NCBI RefSeq assembly: GCF_041381155.1
Contig: NC_091134.1
Location: 38,461,338 to 38,525,337, forward strand
Source: Argopecten irradians
Lineage: Eukaryota > Mollusca > Bivalvia > Pectinida > Pectinidae
Length of the DNA stretch: 64,000 nucleotides
Direction of reading: 5' to 3'
Below are positions 27,717 to 39,500 of this stretch, one piece after another. Numbering within the stretch: position 1 is the first letter of the stretch; every line of letters begins with the position of its first letter. Below the pieces are notes generated by a model. That model was not told the origin of the DNA and made no database searches. It saw only the letters and a program-made list of their open reading frames with translations. The position numbers and the translations under genes were made by a program.

Positions 27717-28333
27717 CTGTAACATACATACAAAGAAACAGCTCTGTTAATTTTTTGTAAGGTATTATTACTATTATATAATAAAAACCAAATATAAACA
27801 GATCCAAATCAATTGGTTTGGTCAGTCTAAACCTGCGATGAACTGCATTGGCTTAGGAAAATGATGTAACATGAACAGGATAAAACTAAAAAAATATACT
27901 GGCCAGTATTTTGGATCTGAAAAAATGTTGAAAAATGTAAAAATCTAGAGTAATTTTAACCTAAAATTGTAGCATTTTAAATTGTTTTTAAATTTATGAC
28001 AAGCCAATGATTATTCTAACGTTAGTTACAATAGTTAAGGTTTTATTTTCATTTTTGCCGAGAGATTTGCTGTTGTTTGTACGGGAGCGTGGTAACTATT
28101 GACTCCCAAGATCAAATATTACTGTGACCCAATTTTTTTAGACAACGAAAACCTTCAATCACAGAGTTGGTGTTTTTTTTCTTTCAAAAATCCAGATAAA
28201 AAATTGTTGTTTTAAAACATGAAATTGCAAAGATATAGTGTTCAACATCAGACATTTATTTTCATTGATGAAAAAACATGCATCTTTATTTTGGAAATGA
28301 AATAACAAGACTTTTGCCAGGTTACCAAAAACC

Positions 28334-28679
28334 TTAAAGTGAACAGTCGGGCAAGGATGGCTAAAGTCGGTAAAAATGGTGTGAATGTATCCAGTATAAT
28401 TTCTTATGAAATGGAAAAATAAAATCTCTCGCCAAAATCTGTCTGCGTACGAAGAAATTAATTTAAAGTATAGGAATTCTAAAATGTCCTCCCGGCTGAC
28501 TATGTCCTTGGTTACATTTACACGCAGCCTGGCTTTCAATGCTTTCAACTTTTCTTTACTTTAATGGTCAGAACTGGGAAACGTAAGCAGAACTTGGCCG
28601 TCGTATTAATATGCGAGAACTTTTGGAAGGCCAATGAACGCATTTAGACTGGTTTTCTTTGCCCGACTATTCACTTTAA
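28334..28679. mobile_element. MITE with TTAA target duplication (type 1)
   Basis: The ends AGTGAACAGTCGGGCAA and TTGCCCGACTATTCACT are inverted repeats with one mismatch. Each is bordered outside by TTAA, the target preferred by piggyBac- and Kolobok-type transposases. The 346-bp element has no transposase. An open frame of 129 codons overlaps it but has no recognised motif and looks accidental. Confidence 0.8.
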
Positions 28680-29080
28680 ACTGTGCATAGAACTCTGAAT
28701 AATGGTTGATGTGCGCAATTTCAGATATGCGTAATTTTAGATATGTAAGTATTTTGCTTAGCAATATAATTATCAATAAATTATTTTTCTTTATTTCATT
28801 TCAATTCTTAAATATAATTTTAATGTTAGTGAGTCTATAGTAATAATAACTTTCTAAAGTAATTTTTTATTTAACAAAATATGCATTAATATTCTAACCT
28901 ATTTTATTGTATAATGTGTATTAAAAACCAGATACGTATACATATATATATGTTTCTGTAAAATCAGATTATTTCCCTTGTATAATTACTTTAGAGTATC
29001 ATAATTCTGAAATAGACTATATAACAGTAAAAATTCTAGCTGACTTGTATGAAATAGACTATACAATGAGAACCAATTTC

Positions 29081-29160
29081 ATTGGTGGAGCGGAGGTGGT
29101 CCGACCTATCATTGGCTAAGCTAGCAATAGACAAATGACGTCATTCAAGGGTATATATTC
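29081..29160 (+). promoter_or_regulatory. Compact promoter: two inverted CCAAT boxes, CRE and TATA box
   Basis: ATTGG occurs at 29081-29085 and 29111-29115, a perfect cAMP-response element TGACGTCA at 29136-29143, and TATATATT at 29152-29159. Order and spacing are those of a strong inducible animal promoter, predicting a start near 29,180-29,190 on the plus strand. No transcript can be seen from sequence alone. Confidence 0.55.
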
Positions 29161-29287
29161 CTTTGCGCACCACTTTTGATTTCTTGCCAGTTCAGCCGTC
29201 GACAGGAACGCACAATCTATCGCACTACTCCACATGCCATAGTAGTTGAACGGTGAAAATTCACCAAACTGGTGCTCAAGTTGGACA

Positions 29288-29443
29288 TGTGTTACCGTGA
29301 TTGTATCAAATTGATGAATTTAGATAAATTATGGAGTTTCGACGAAGAAAATACGACCAGAACATCTGTGATTGGAAGACTGGACATTGTCGGGGACTCA
29401 GTCTCCAAGCCAGGCACAAAGCCGGCAGTGAACATGCATTAAA
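29288..29443 (+). CDS. Candidate 51-residue protein from a compact intronless gene
   Basis: The ORF starts MCYRDCIKLMNLDKLWSF and ends GTKPAVNMH. It follows the promoter-like cluster at 29.08-29.16 kb by about 100 bp of presumed leader and is itself followed by AATAAA at 29503-29508. It is less AT-rich than its surroundings. I do not recognise the family; no signal peptide or membrane segment is apparent. It runs toward the TATA-driven minus-strand exon at 29.5 kb, so the two predicted transcripts would overlap head-on. A chance ORF in a noncoding RNA is the main alternative. Confidence 0.3.
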
Positions 29444-29511
29444 AAATCGAAAAAGAAAATATTGTAAACAAATAGAAACGGTATTAAAGTGAAACATATT
29501 CAAATAAATAC

Positions 29512-29598
29512 CTTAAGCTTTGTTGATATGTCCTTATCCAATTGTGTGATGGCAGCATTTATAGTATAAGTTGTTTCGTAATCGTCAACAACCTTCAT
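29512..29598 (-). CDS. Candidate alternative first coding exon of the Mondo gene
   Basis: An ATG at 29598 opens 29 codons (MKVVDDYETTYTINAAITQL, then DKDISTKLK) that end at a donor AAG|GTATTT in phase 0. The next recognised Mondo exon (27546-27716) begins in phase 0 after a clean acceptor, so the two join in frame. A TATA box lies about 40 bp upstream. If spliced this way, the product would have bHLH-ZIP and DCD but no glucose-sensing module. It could instead be the first exon of an unrelated gene, since phase agreement alone has a one-in-three chance. Confidence 0.45.
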
Positions 29599-29599
29599 C

Positions 29600-29648
29600 G
29601 TGGCTTAGGGCTTGTACAAGTTGATAGCGGGAGCTTTATATACCCATA
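29600..29648 (-). promoter_or_regulatory. TATA-box promoter upstream of the 29.5-kb exon
   Basis: On the minus strand GGTATATAAAG (plus 29633-29643) stands about 40 bp before the ATG at 29598. The expected start of transcription therefore leaves a leader of only about 10 nt. The motif is a strong match to the TATAWAAG consensus. Use as a promoter is inferred. Confidence 0.5.
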
Positions 29649-31325
29649 TCCCATAATGCATCTGTGATCTAAATTTAGCGTTGAACCCAAAGTATAATTT
29701 CCCACGAAATTAAATAGTTTCATAGAAATTGTTTTGAAAACAATGTCATATATGTAAAAAGATCAGCAAAATATTTCTGGCGTTAGAAAAATGTTGGGAC
29801 AATATTCGAAAACCTGTTTATTTTGCCATCGAATATCGTGTGGTATTGTAAATACCAAATTTTATCCATCGTCTCGCGTGTTGAGATCACGTAAACACCG
29901 AATTTGTTTCCGAAGATTTTGTATTAGCTTAAACATCTTGAATAATTTTAATGATTTGAATAAACTGTTTATGTGTAATATATCTCCAATCATACTCTGC
30001 AACAGCATCGTCCTCAAACCTGTTATAGGCCTGATTGCGGATACATTTATTCTGTAGCTCGATATCGAACTATATTTGAGCATTCCAGTGGTCAGTTTAC
30101 TTATGTTACCCATGAGCATGATAAACAATTATAATCGGTTATCTTTGGGATTGATAAATAATAACTTAGGACTTAACTCAGATCTATAATCCAGTACAAT
30201 ACATATATGAAGCCATGTCTGTTACACAAAGTACAGTATATGAATGCAAATCTCTGTATACAGTAACCCGCCAATATTACATTTTTTTCATTTCTGACTT
30301 ATAAAACAAAATCTAAGTTAAAATTTGTTTAACGATGTTCTATAATGGAGGCAAAAGGTATAGCTTTTCGTATAGGCTCTACCATGCAGTGACAGCCGGT
30401 TTGAGCCGGTTTCTACCGAATTCACTCTAGTCTAATATAGCTCATATACAACATGTAAGGCCAAGTGCTTTGCTGAACTACCAAAACTTGAAAGTGAAAG
30501 ATAAAACAAAACAAAAAATGTCAAAGAAATTTCGGACAACATCTTAAAAGCAGTCAAGTCAAAGTTATTTATGCATGCTAGTATTATAATTTTAATACCG
30601 ACCTGATATATAAACTCTATATTTCCACATGTGCTTCATTGTGTATCGTATGTTGAATAAAACAAATCGAATTAATGTTAATTGATGTGTTGATTTGATT
30701 TTTGATGTTGAAAATTGAAGAAAACAAAAAAAAACAACATACCAAATGTCAGCGTCATATACATGTATGATTCGTAGCTACTAGCTGATGAGTTATTTTA
30801 TTTCGAAGGCCTATATACAATTATCATCCTCGACATTCCAAGGGTATAACTGTCGTTAAATCCACTCCTGGACTATCAGAACTGTCTCCATTTGAACAAT
30901 GATAGTAACCCATGGGCGGCCTTCGATTATGTACTGTTAAAAAGCATCTTACGTTCCCCTCGACCTCATTCACGCTATGACATTCGCATTAATAAACAAC
31001 GTTGGAAGACATACAATGTTTTTATATGTGTGTGACATCAGAGATCTAATAAAATCTCTGGTAACATTCAGCTTCTGAAATATGAAAATAATCAAAACTT
31101 TCACTATACAGTTTTAATTGACACGGAAAATGAAATGCCAAAAAAAAAAAAAATGAAAAGAAATATTATGAAATAACCAAAAGCATATTGTTCTCGAGAG
31201 TAGTTCGTGTTTTAATGTTCACTTAGAAACCAGTAAAATCCTATTTAACCATTAAACTGTGTCAGTTGGCAATGGGAGTAAGTTGCCTTGGAAAGTGACA
31301 TAATGAAGTAGGCTAACCATAGGTG
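29649..31325. other. No gene recognised
   Basis: AT-rich sequence without motifs, convincing splice-site pairs or clear repeats. The Mondo N-terminal exons would be expected upstream of 27.7 kb. I looked for the Trp- and Arg-rich MCR motifs here and further right and did not see them. Confidence 0.4.
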
Positions 31326-31326
31326 T

Positions 31327-31424
31327 TTAGCACGTACGCTGGTAAGTCAAAGACCCACTATAAAGACTAATATTATCTCTATATATTAGTCTATATTGGG
31401 TCTTTGACTTACCAACGTGCTAAA
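31327..31424. repeat. Palindromic repeat with roughly 45-bp arms
   Basis: TTTAGCACGT..GGTAAGTCAAAGACCCA on the left is mirrored by TGGGTCTTTGACTTACC..ACGTGCTAAA on the right, around an AT-rich centre. The arms differ by small indels. It sits beside a decayed LINE and may mark an insertion of its own. Confidence 0.75.
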
Positions 31425-31479
31425 TACCAACGCGCTAACGCGTGTTTTTTATTACAAATTCTAATGAAGTAGACGAAGT

Positions 31480-32475
31480 GATAGAATTGTCTTTTGACAA
31501 CAGCTTTTTTAGATTTCATTGAAAAACACAGGTACTTAGGCGTATCTTTGAATTTTGACGCGAAATGAGATGATATCGACGAAATTTTAAAATATATAAC
31601 AAAAAAATAAATGTCATGAGAAAACTTAAAATGACTCGTGTTAAATCGTGACTTTTTTAATTTATAAAACATTTAATATTGCCTGATGAGTATTGAGTAT
31701 GGCTGTGAATTATGGGACAGTTGTACCAATTCAGAATCTGAAAGACTAGAAAAACTAAATTACTAGCAGCCAGAATAATAACTGGTTTACCATCGTATAC
31801 TAGAAACAATTTCTTATATTTTGAGAGCGGTCTCGAAAAATTATCTTTCAGACGAAAACGTCGTAAACTTTCTCTTTTATATAAAATGAATAATGACCTT
31901 GTTCCCGAATATTTATACACATTATTACCACCAACAGTAGGTCTACTCAGCATTGTCAGTATGTAACGAGAAATGGTGAAGATCATGAAATACCCTTTTA
32001 TCGCCTATCATCAACTAATTGTTCTTTTCTTTCATCAACACTCCATTTATGAAATGATTTAGATTTAGTCTCTTCCTACACTTCGGTCATTTAAGCAAGC
32101 ATTACTCTGATCATAACCGACAAAACCCCCCTCATAAATATCTATAAATAAATATGTAGGCAAACGAAATTTGAATCATACCAGACTCGGACATCGAAGT
32201 AATCCATTCCAGTATGATCTTTTTCTGGTAGGACTAGTGGAGAACCAACTTGTCCATGTGGATATCCATGTTGAAATTCTTTTCACTACTTTTTCGAATG
32301 TCTACTTTATACCAGACAGAGAAACAACTTATAAAATCTGGCTTCTTGATAAAAGTGAATGTTTCCATTGATATAAATATAATGTTTAATCAAAGCGAAA
32401 ACTTGTCTGATGAAATTAATGAAAATTTATTTGTTCAGGTACAAAATTACATAGGGTCCAGTAGCAGGTTTTAGA
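31480..32475 (+). mobile_element. Decayed Jockey-like LINE, C-terminal part of ORF2
   Basis: Broken frames spell the usual tail of a Jockey-type polymerase. They include HRYLGVSLNFDAKW, INVMRKLKMT, EYGCELWDSCTNSESERLEK, LAARIITGLPSYTRN, FRRKRRKLSLLYKMNNDLVP and YLYTLLPPT. Later come HTRLGHRSNPFQYDLFLVGL and SENLSDEINENLFVQVQNYI, ending at the stop near 32474. Several stops and shifts interrupt the reading frame, so the copy is inactive. It is 5'-truncated, which is usual for LINEs. Confidence 0.8.
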
Positions 32476-33116
32476 AAAAAAATTATCCTTTTTTCCCTCT
32501 AAGCCACACGTATATTTATGTATTCACTTTGTTGGATTTTGGGAAAAGGTCTTAAAATAACTAGTACCCAATTCCTTGTCATACGTTTTTGACAATCAAT
32601 ACGTTTAAACTATTAAACTATGGAGACCACTGACACGACACGACGTCAAAATGAGCAGACGGCAGTGGTTGATACCACATTAGTTTGGTATAGTAATATA
32701 GTGGGTGTGTAGTGAAAATGTAAATATATCCACCACAACAAACATTGATGCAGAAATCAGTAATGGTTGTTTCTCACCTTAAACCAAAACCTTTATAGCC
32801 TAGTACATTTACTCCACTTGGCATCTAAACTTATCACGATTCTGCATTTTCTCATTTAGAAGTTAAACTGATTGTGCATATTCATCGCAGTAAAAATATA
32901 TTGCTGCAGAAATTAATCTCGACTGTTATGGCTATCAGCATTTTACAACTTGCAGCTAAACTTTATTCTAGAACACATTGAAATTCTCAAAATGATTACT
33001 GTAGCTATACAGAAATCAATGTCATTTGTTAAGATAACGCCGTTTCACCACTTACACCAACAGGGTACATAATTTAGACTCTTGGCTGTGTCTTGGAATA
33101 CTCTATCCTATTTGCA

Positions 33117-34990
33117 TGTTCTATCTATTGATATATGCCATTTTATGGAATATGAAGTTATTTGGATATAAGAAATATGGGAAAATAATGTTCAAAAATC
33201 ATGTCAAGCATCTGCAATATCATTTTGGCAGAAAATTCAGTATTTGTCTTATTGAATTTAATCTTATTCTGTCTTTTGGATTTGTTCATACAGTGGCTTT
33301 GAAAGAAATGATGAAATTTATTTTGGAATGAAATGATGAAAATTGTATATATCATACATCAGGCAACGTTGACAAGTACCTGGGTTGTGAATTTAATAGA
33401 TGAGGATGTATTTCTGACTACATTGTACTTGCTAAAAAATGTTCACCAGTCTCTACATTTACCTTCAATTGTGGAATAGTTACCTTTTCCCGTGGAATAG
33501 TTCACAAACTATTCTACAGCAAAAGGTAACAATTCCACAGTAGTAAGTGATGATAGTAGACTTTGCTCCGACTATACCTCAAGCTTTAACAATAGATGAC
33601 ATTATAGCCATGTTTTAATTATCATGAATATACATGAAACATGCACTATACAAAATAAATAGTCATTTGTGTAATAAAAATATTAATTATGATTTTTTTT
33701 CGTTGCATGGGAAAAGATTTTCACCCAAATCACTTCCTATTCATATCCAACTATTCATTATCTTGACTATTCCACAGTTTGAGGTGTTTCTCATACTTAA
33801 AACATGGCACTGAATGTCACTGGTCCTCTTCACTATTACACTGGGTATTGTTTAACTATTCCACAGCTCCAGGTAAACCATTACTAGCTATTTAAACCTT
33901 GAGACCTATTCATGATTCATTTATTATTTATTTACCTCACTCGGAAAACAAGAATCATGATTTCATGCTTTTTTGAAAGATCCATGCACAGTTACTATAT
34001 GGTACTCACACTGAAACATTCACTCAGTTTAGTTTTCGCTGTTCAACATGGAGGATCATAAATACGTAGCTCTGTATATCCAGTAGTGATGATTTTTGGA
34101 TATGAATTGGAAGTGATTTGGGTAAAAATCTTTTCCCATGCAACGAAAACAACAACAAAATTTCATAATTAATATTTTTATTACAAATATGAATATTGAT
34201 CTTGTATAGTGCATGTTTCATGTATATTCATGATAATTAAAACAATGTTTTGGATATATACACAAAATAGTGAAATCATGTTGCAAAAAGAGTGTGTTTT
34301 TTGAAAGTATTCCTTGGGAATTATTATCTTCTTGAAAGGTGTTGGGATGTAAATTTGTGTGATTGATGCTATTTCTAAGGAATATGAAGTGACTCTTATA
34401 TACAAATATGGAAAAATTTCATTTTGAAAAATTCTGCATTTGTCTCATGGGATTTAATCTTGTCTCTTCTGGATTTGTTCAAGTGCATTCTTTTTTGGGT
34501 TATGGATAAAGTGTCTGTGAATGAACCAATCAAATTCATTTTGTAATGAAGTGATGAAAACTGTCTACATATATATCCAAATGTACGTATATCGGTATTA
34601 TGAAAATAAGTTTACAAATACTGCGATCACCACAACGTTGACAAGTACATGGGTTAATCTTTAATCCAACTCTCCGAGGATTTAATTTATGAGGATGTAT
34701 TTCTGATTACATGCTAAGTTATGTTCACCGTACCTAAGTCACTGCATTCACCTTCAAGTGTGGAATAGTTACTTTTTTCCCGTGGAATAGTTCACAAACA
34801 AGTCCACAGCAAAAGGTAACTATTCCACAGTAGTAGGTGATAATAGTAGACTTTGCTCCGACTATACCTCAAGCTATAACAATAGATGACATCACAGCCA
34901 GGTTTTAATTATCATGAATATACATGAAACATGCACTATACAAGATCAATAGTCATTTGTGTAACAAAAATATTAATTATCGAGGTTGTC
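33117..34990. repeat. Rearranged repeat module: direct duplication plus an inverted third copy
   Basis: The segment 33140-33690 recurs in the same direction at 34378-34990. Shared stretches include GAGGATGTATTTCTGA, CCGTGGAATAGTTCACAAAC, TGCTCCGACTATACCTCAAG and ATACATGAAACATGCACTAT. A further part, 33606-33750, recurs inverted at about 34080-34250 (ATGGGAAAAGATTTTCACCC against GGGTAAAAATCTTTTCCCAT). Each direct copy holds nested hairpins built from GTGGAATAGTT and AACTATTCCAC. Two more ACTATTCCACAG motifs lie between. No coding frame is shared by the copies. Confidence 0.8.
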
Positions 34991-35383
34991 TTTTTCTATC
35001 AAGATTGCTATTATATTTCAAATACGACCGCCACCTCATTGTGTATTCACTTATTCATTTATATAATCTTTCCAATCTCGTAACATTTGCATATATATAT
35101 ACTAACTTGCAGTGATAATACATGATGTTTGAAAAATAATAATATCATATCATCCATATGGCCACTATGTAATACAAGCGATATTGATAATGAAAATAAA
35201 TAAAAATTGAAAGTGGTCTGTTCACAATAGAAGCCCGATTATCCATGAAAATTCGTAAAACCATTCGTGACGAGTCAAGTAACTTTATTCGAAAAAAAAA
35301 TCAAATTCACATCAGTGAAAATCTTGCATTAATGCAGAAATCTGTTAGTTGTTCTGGATAAAAGCATAGCACAATATTCGATA

Positions 35384-37300
35384 AGACCTCAACCAATAGC
35401 GTCAACACCAGGGTGATTCATTTAAACCTTAACCAACAACGTCAAACGCCAGTGTGATTCATTTAAACCTTACCAAACAACATCAAACACCAAGGTGATT
35501 CATTTAAACCTTAACCAACAACGTCAAACGCCTGGATGATTCATTTAAACCTTAACCAACAACGTCAAACGCCAGGATGATTCATTTCAACTGTAGCCAA
35601 CAACGTCAAACGCCAGGGTGATTCATTTAAACCTTAACCAACAACGTCAAACGCCAGGATGATTCATTTAAACCTTCACCAACAACGTCAAACGCAAGGG
35701 TGATTCATTTTAACCTTAACAAACAACGTCAAACGCCAGGATGATTAATTTAAACCTTCACCAACAACGTCGAATGCCAGGGTGATTCATTTAAACCTTA
35801 ACCAACAACGTCAAACGCCAGTGTGATTCATTTAAACCTTCATCAACAACGTCGAATGCCAGGGTAATTCATTTAAACCTTAACCAACAACGTCAAACGC
35901 CAGGGTGATTCATTTAAACCTTCACCAACAACGTCGAATGCCAGGGTGATTCATTTAAACCATAACCAACAACGTCAAACGCTAGGATGATTCATTTAAA
36001 CCTTCACCAACAACGTCAAACGCAAGGGTGATTCATTTTAACCTTAACAAACAACGTCAAACATCAGGATGATTCATTTAAACCTTAACCAACAACGTCA
36101 AACGCTAGGATGATTCATTTAAACCTTCATCAACAACGTCAAACGCTAGGATGATTCATTTAAACCTTAACCAACAACGTCAAACGCCAGTGTGATTCAT
36201 TTAAACCTTACCAAACAACGTCAAACGCCAGGGTGATTCATTTAAACCTTAACCAACAACATCAAACGCCAGGGTGATTCATTTAAACCTTAACCAACAA
36301 CGTCAAACGTCGAGAAGGATGATTCATTTAAACCTTAACCAACAATGTCAAACGCCAGGATGATTCATTTAAACTTCAACCAAAAATGTCAAACGCCAGG
36401 GTGATTCATTTAAACCTTAACCAACAACGTCAAACGCCAGTGTGATTCTTTTAAACCTTACCAAACAACGTCAAACGCCAGGATGATTCATTTAAACCGT
36501 AACCAACAACGTCAAACGCCAGGATGATTCATTTAAACCTTAACCAACAACGTCAAACATCAGGATGATTCATTTAAACCTTAACCAACAACGTCAAACG
36601 CCAGAGTGATTCATTTAAACCTTAACCAACAACGTCAAACGCCAGGATGATTCATTTCAACTGTAGCCAACAACGTCAAACGCCAGGGTGATTCATTTAA
36701 ACCTTAACCAACAACGTCAAACGCCAGGATGATTCATTTAAACCTTCACCAACAACGTCGAATGCCAGGGTGATTCATTTAAACCTTAACCAACAACGTC
36801 AAACGCCAGTGTGATTCTTTTAAACCTTACCAAACAACGTCAAACGCCAGGATGATTCATTTAAACCGTAACCAACAACGTCAAACGCCAGGGTGATTCA
36901 TTTAAACCTTAACCAACAATGTCAAACGTCAAGAAGGATGATTCATTTAAACCTTAACCAACAACGTCAAACGCCAGGATGATTCATTTAAACTTCAACC
37001 AACAATGTCAAACGCCAGGGTGATTCATTTTAACATTAACCAACAACGTCAAACGCCAGGATGATTCATTTAAACCTTAACCAACAACGTCAAACATCAG
37101 GATGATTCATTTAAACCTTAACTAACAACGTCAAACGCCAGAGTGATTCATTTAAACCTTAACAAACAACGTCAAACGCCAGGGTAATTCTTTTAACGTC
37201 AAGCGATAGGGTGATTTGATAAAACCACGTCAAACGCCAGGATGATTTCATAAAAGCTTACATTAACAACCACGTCAAACGCCAGGATGATTCGATAACC
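35384..37300 (+). repeat. 41-bp satellite array, about 43-45 copies
   Basis: The unit runs through TTCATTTAAACCTTAACC, AACAACGTCAAACGCC and AGGGTGA, 41 bp in all. Variants alternate between AGGGTGA, AGGATGA and AGTGTGA, and between CCTTAACC and CCTTCACC. Rare marker variants recur: TTCAACTGTAGCC at about 35586 and 36656, about 26 units apart, and a GTCGAGAAGG or GTCAAGAAGG insertion near 36308 and 36928, about 15 units apart. Whole blocks have therefore been duplicated. The last three units (37200-37290) are degenerate, as expected at an array edge. Confidence 0.95.
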
Positions 37301-38364
37301 CCCTCCCCCACTCTTTCTCTTTTTCTAGCTGTCCATGTTAATGGACAAACTAGGTTAGTTTGCGTTTTTAATTCGGTATAGTAGCCAGTCAAACCAGAGA
37401 ACTGTTATGCTGGCTATTACAGCTAGACTTGTTTGGGGACTACCATACCCGCCCACCCGTCACTTATGCTAACACTACTGGTTACATTATATAGTCACCA
37501 GTCAGAAAATCCTTCCCTTCGTTCCACGTTAGGCTGACTGTGTCTACGTATGTACTAATATGAATCCATACATAAATCAAAGACATATTTAGATAGGTAT
37601 CGGTCAAACCGTTCTGCTTAATATTGTAAGCAGCTCGCGTGTTAAATTATAAATATGATTTACTGTACATATCGTAGCCCCAAAACAGGCCGAGGTTAGT
37701 CAAATTCCAAGCCTATTGTTTACCTACATGTATTTGTACGAAAGCCGAATGGCGATTGGGCCCATTTTGATGGAAGAAAAAAAAATAGCGTTATTACGGG
37801 AAACTTAAATTTAGCTTCATGAACCAAAGTTTGTCGTTCGATTCATTATATGCTACACTCCCACTTGCTGATAATTTAAATCACTGTCATATAGAGGCAT
37901 ATAATACGCTCACTGTACTCTAAATGTTACCAACATTGGTGGGTGTATCACAAGCTCCGAAGTGTTTTCTGTTACAAATGGTGATTCTTTTGGTCGAAAT
38001 ATTAGGTTCTGATTAGTGTTTAACCCAATCTCTATTTTGTGATATTTGTAAGATTTTCTCAATTTTAATATCCAACTTAGGTCAGATGGGGAAAATGGTA
38101 ACCAAATAGCCTAAGTGCTATTGTATATATATATATATATATAAATATAAATAAATAAATGGATGGCAAGTTTGCTCGAATGAAGTGTTGGTCTAGATTT
38201 GTAAGATTCCGAGCCCTATGCAATGAAATGGCCATATCCTTGGTCAGTTTTTTTCCTCAAACAAATCATTTCCACGCCATTTATATTTCTTGGAGGTCAA
38301 CACAGCAACAACACAAGCATTCGTTACAGCAATGCTGTCATTGGAACTTAAATACAATAAACCT

Positions 38365-39500
38365 ATTATGGGTAACAAATTTTAAGTCTGCAGATTTTCA
38401 TTTACTGGTGGCTATATGTAGTGTTACCCTTAGTTACAATTTCACTGAAATACCAATACCAATTTATTAATAAATACCAAATCCCAATTTTTGAAGAATT
38501 AGAGGTTATTATATGACAATTTTGATATTGCACCCTTTATCAGCCCGAAACCGCAATATCAGCCCAAGGGCCGCAGGCCCGAGAGCTGATATCAGGTCAA
38601 GGGCTGATAAAGAGTGATATATCAAAATTGTCATATCATGACCTTTTTATCACACATTTTGAAAAAAAAGAAGTAGGCCCTAATATTTTTTTACAATTTA
38701 AAAAATTGTTATACACTGTAACGGATTGAGCAGTTTCTACCTCAATAAAATTAACAATGATATTTTAACTGGTCATCACGAACTTTAGGTAATCTAATAT
38801 TGAAATAGTGGAAAGCGTTTCATTACATATATATTTACAATTTATAATCACCAGTTAAATGAACGATTTTGAATATGAATTTTAGCAAATAAAACATAAA
38901 TGGCGATGGTTCGTTTTCGACAATGAGGACATAACTCGTTTTGAACTGATCCTACAAAATCCGACAAAATTTCATGTCCAATCATCATGAAATAGACTAT
39001 TTTTTTATTTTATTTCTGATATCTTTCTCAATACGTTTATCCGAGCTATTTTCAAATGGAAAAGATCCGGATGGAAAAACAGGATGACGTGATATCAGCT
39101 CGGGCCGATAACTCATATCAGCCTGGGCTGATATCACGTTATGACGTCATAATTTGATATCGGCCCGGGCTGACATCAAATTATGACGTCATAATGTGAT
39201 ATGACGGCGCGGACAACCCCAGTTTAGTATGGGCAAAACGTCCATTATCAAAGACAAAAGTGTGATAAGTGTCATTATTATGAAATCAATGATAAATAAT
39301 GATAGCTTTGCGTTGAAAATTTTATATAATTGGGGCCAACATCATCTTGCTGGCTTTTGATAAGTAAATTACAGACTGGTGTGTTGGGACTACTGGCAGG
39401 CCCATCCGTCACTTATGCTAGCACTACGGGTGACATTATATATAGCCACCTGTGTAAAGTGAATGAAAATCCCCAGACTTAAAACTTGTTACCCGTAATA
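38365..39500. mobile_element. Fold-back element with internal palindromes
   Basis: The end at 38365-38431 (TGGGTAACAAATTTTAAGTC, GATTTTCATT, GGTGGCTATA) is inverted at 39413-39497. Inside lie a 36-bp-arm hairpin at 38511-38635 (ATATGACAATTTTGATAT against ATATCAAAATTGTCATAT) and a chain of GATATCAGC, CGGGCCGATA and TTATGACGTCATAA palindromes at 39060-39210. A related end fragment, GTCACTTATGCTAACACTAC, stands alone at 37435-37500. No transposase frame is present. The combination fits a non-autonomous fold-back DNA element. Confidence 0.6.

Noticed and set aside
28159-28548. 129-codon minus-strand frame
   Set aside because: It overlaps the TTAA MITE for much of its length and matches no protein I know.
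35384-37300. CRISPR-like array
   Set aside because: The units are contiguous 41-bp repeats without unique spacers, and the genome is eukaryotic. It is a satellite.
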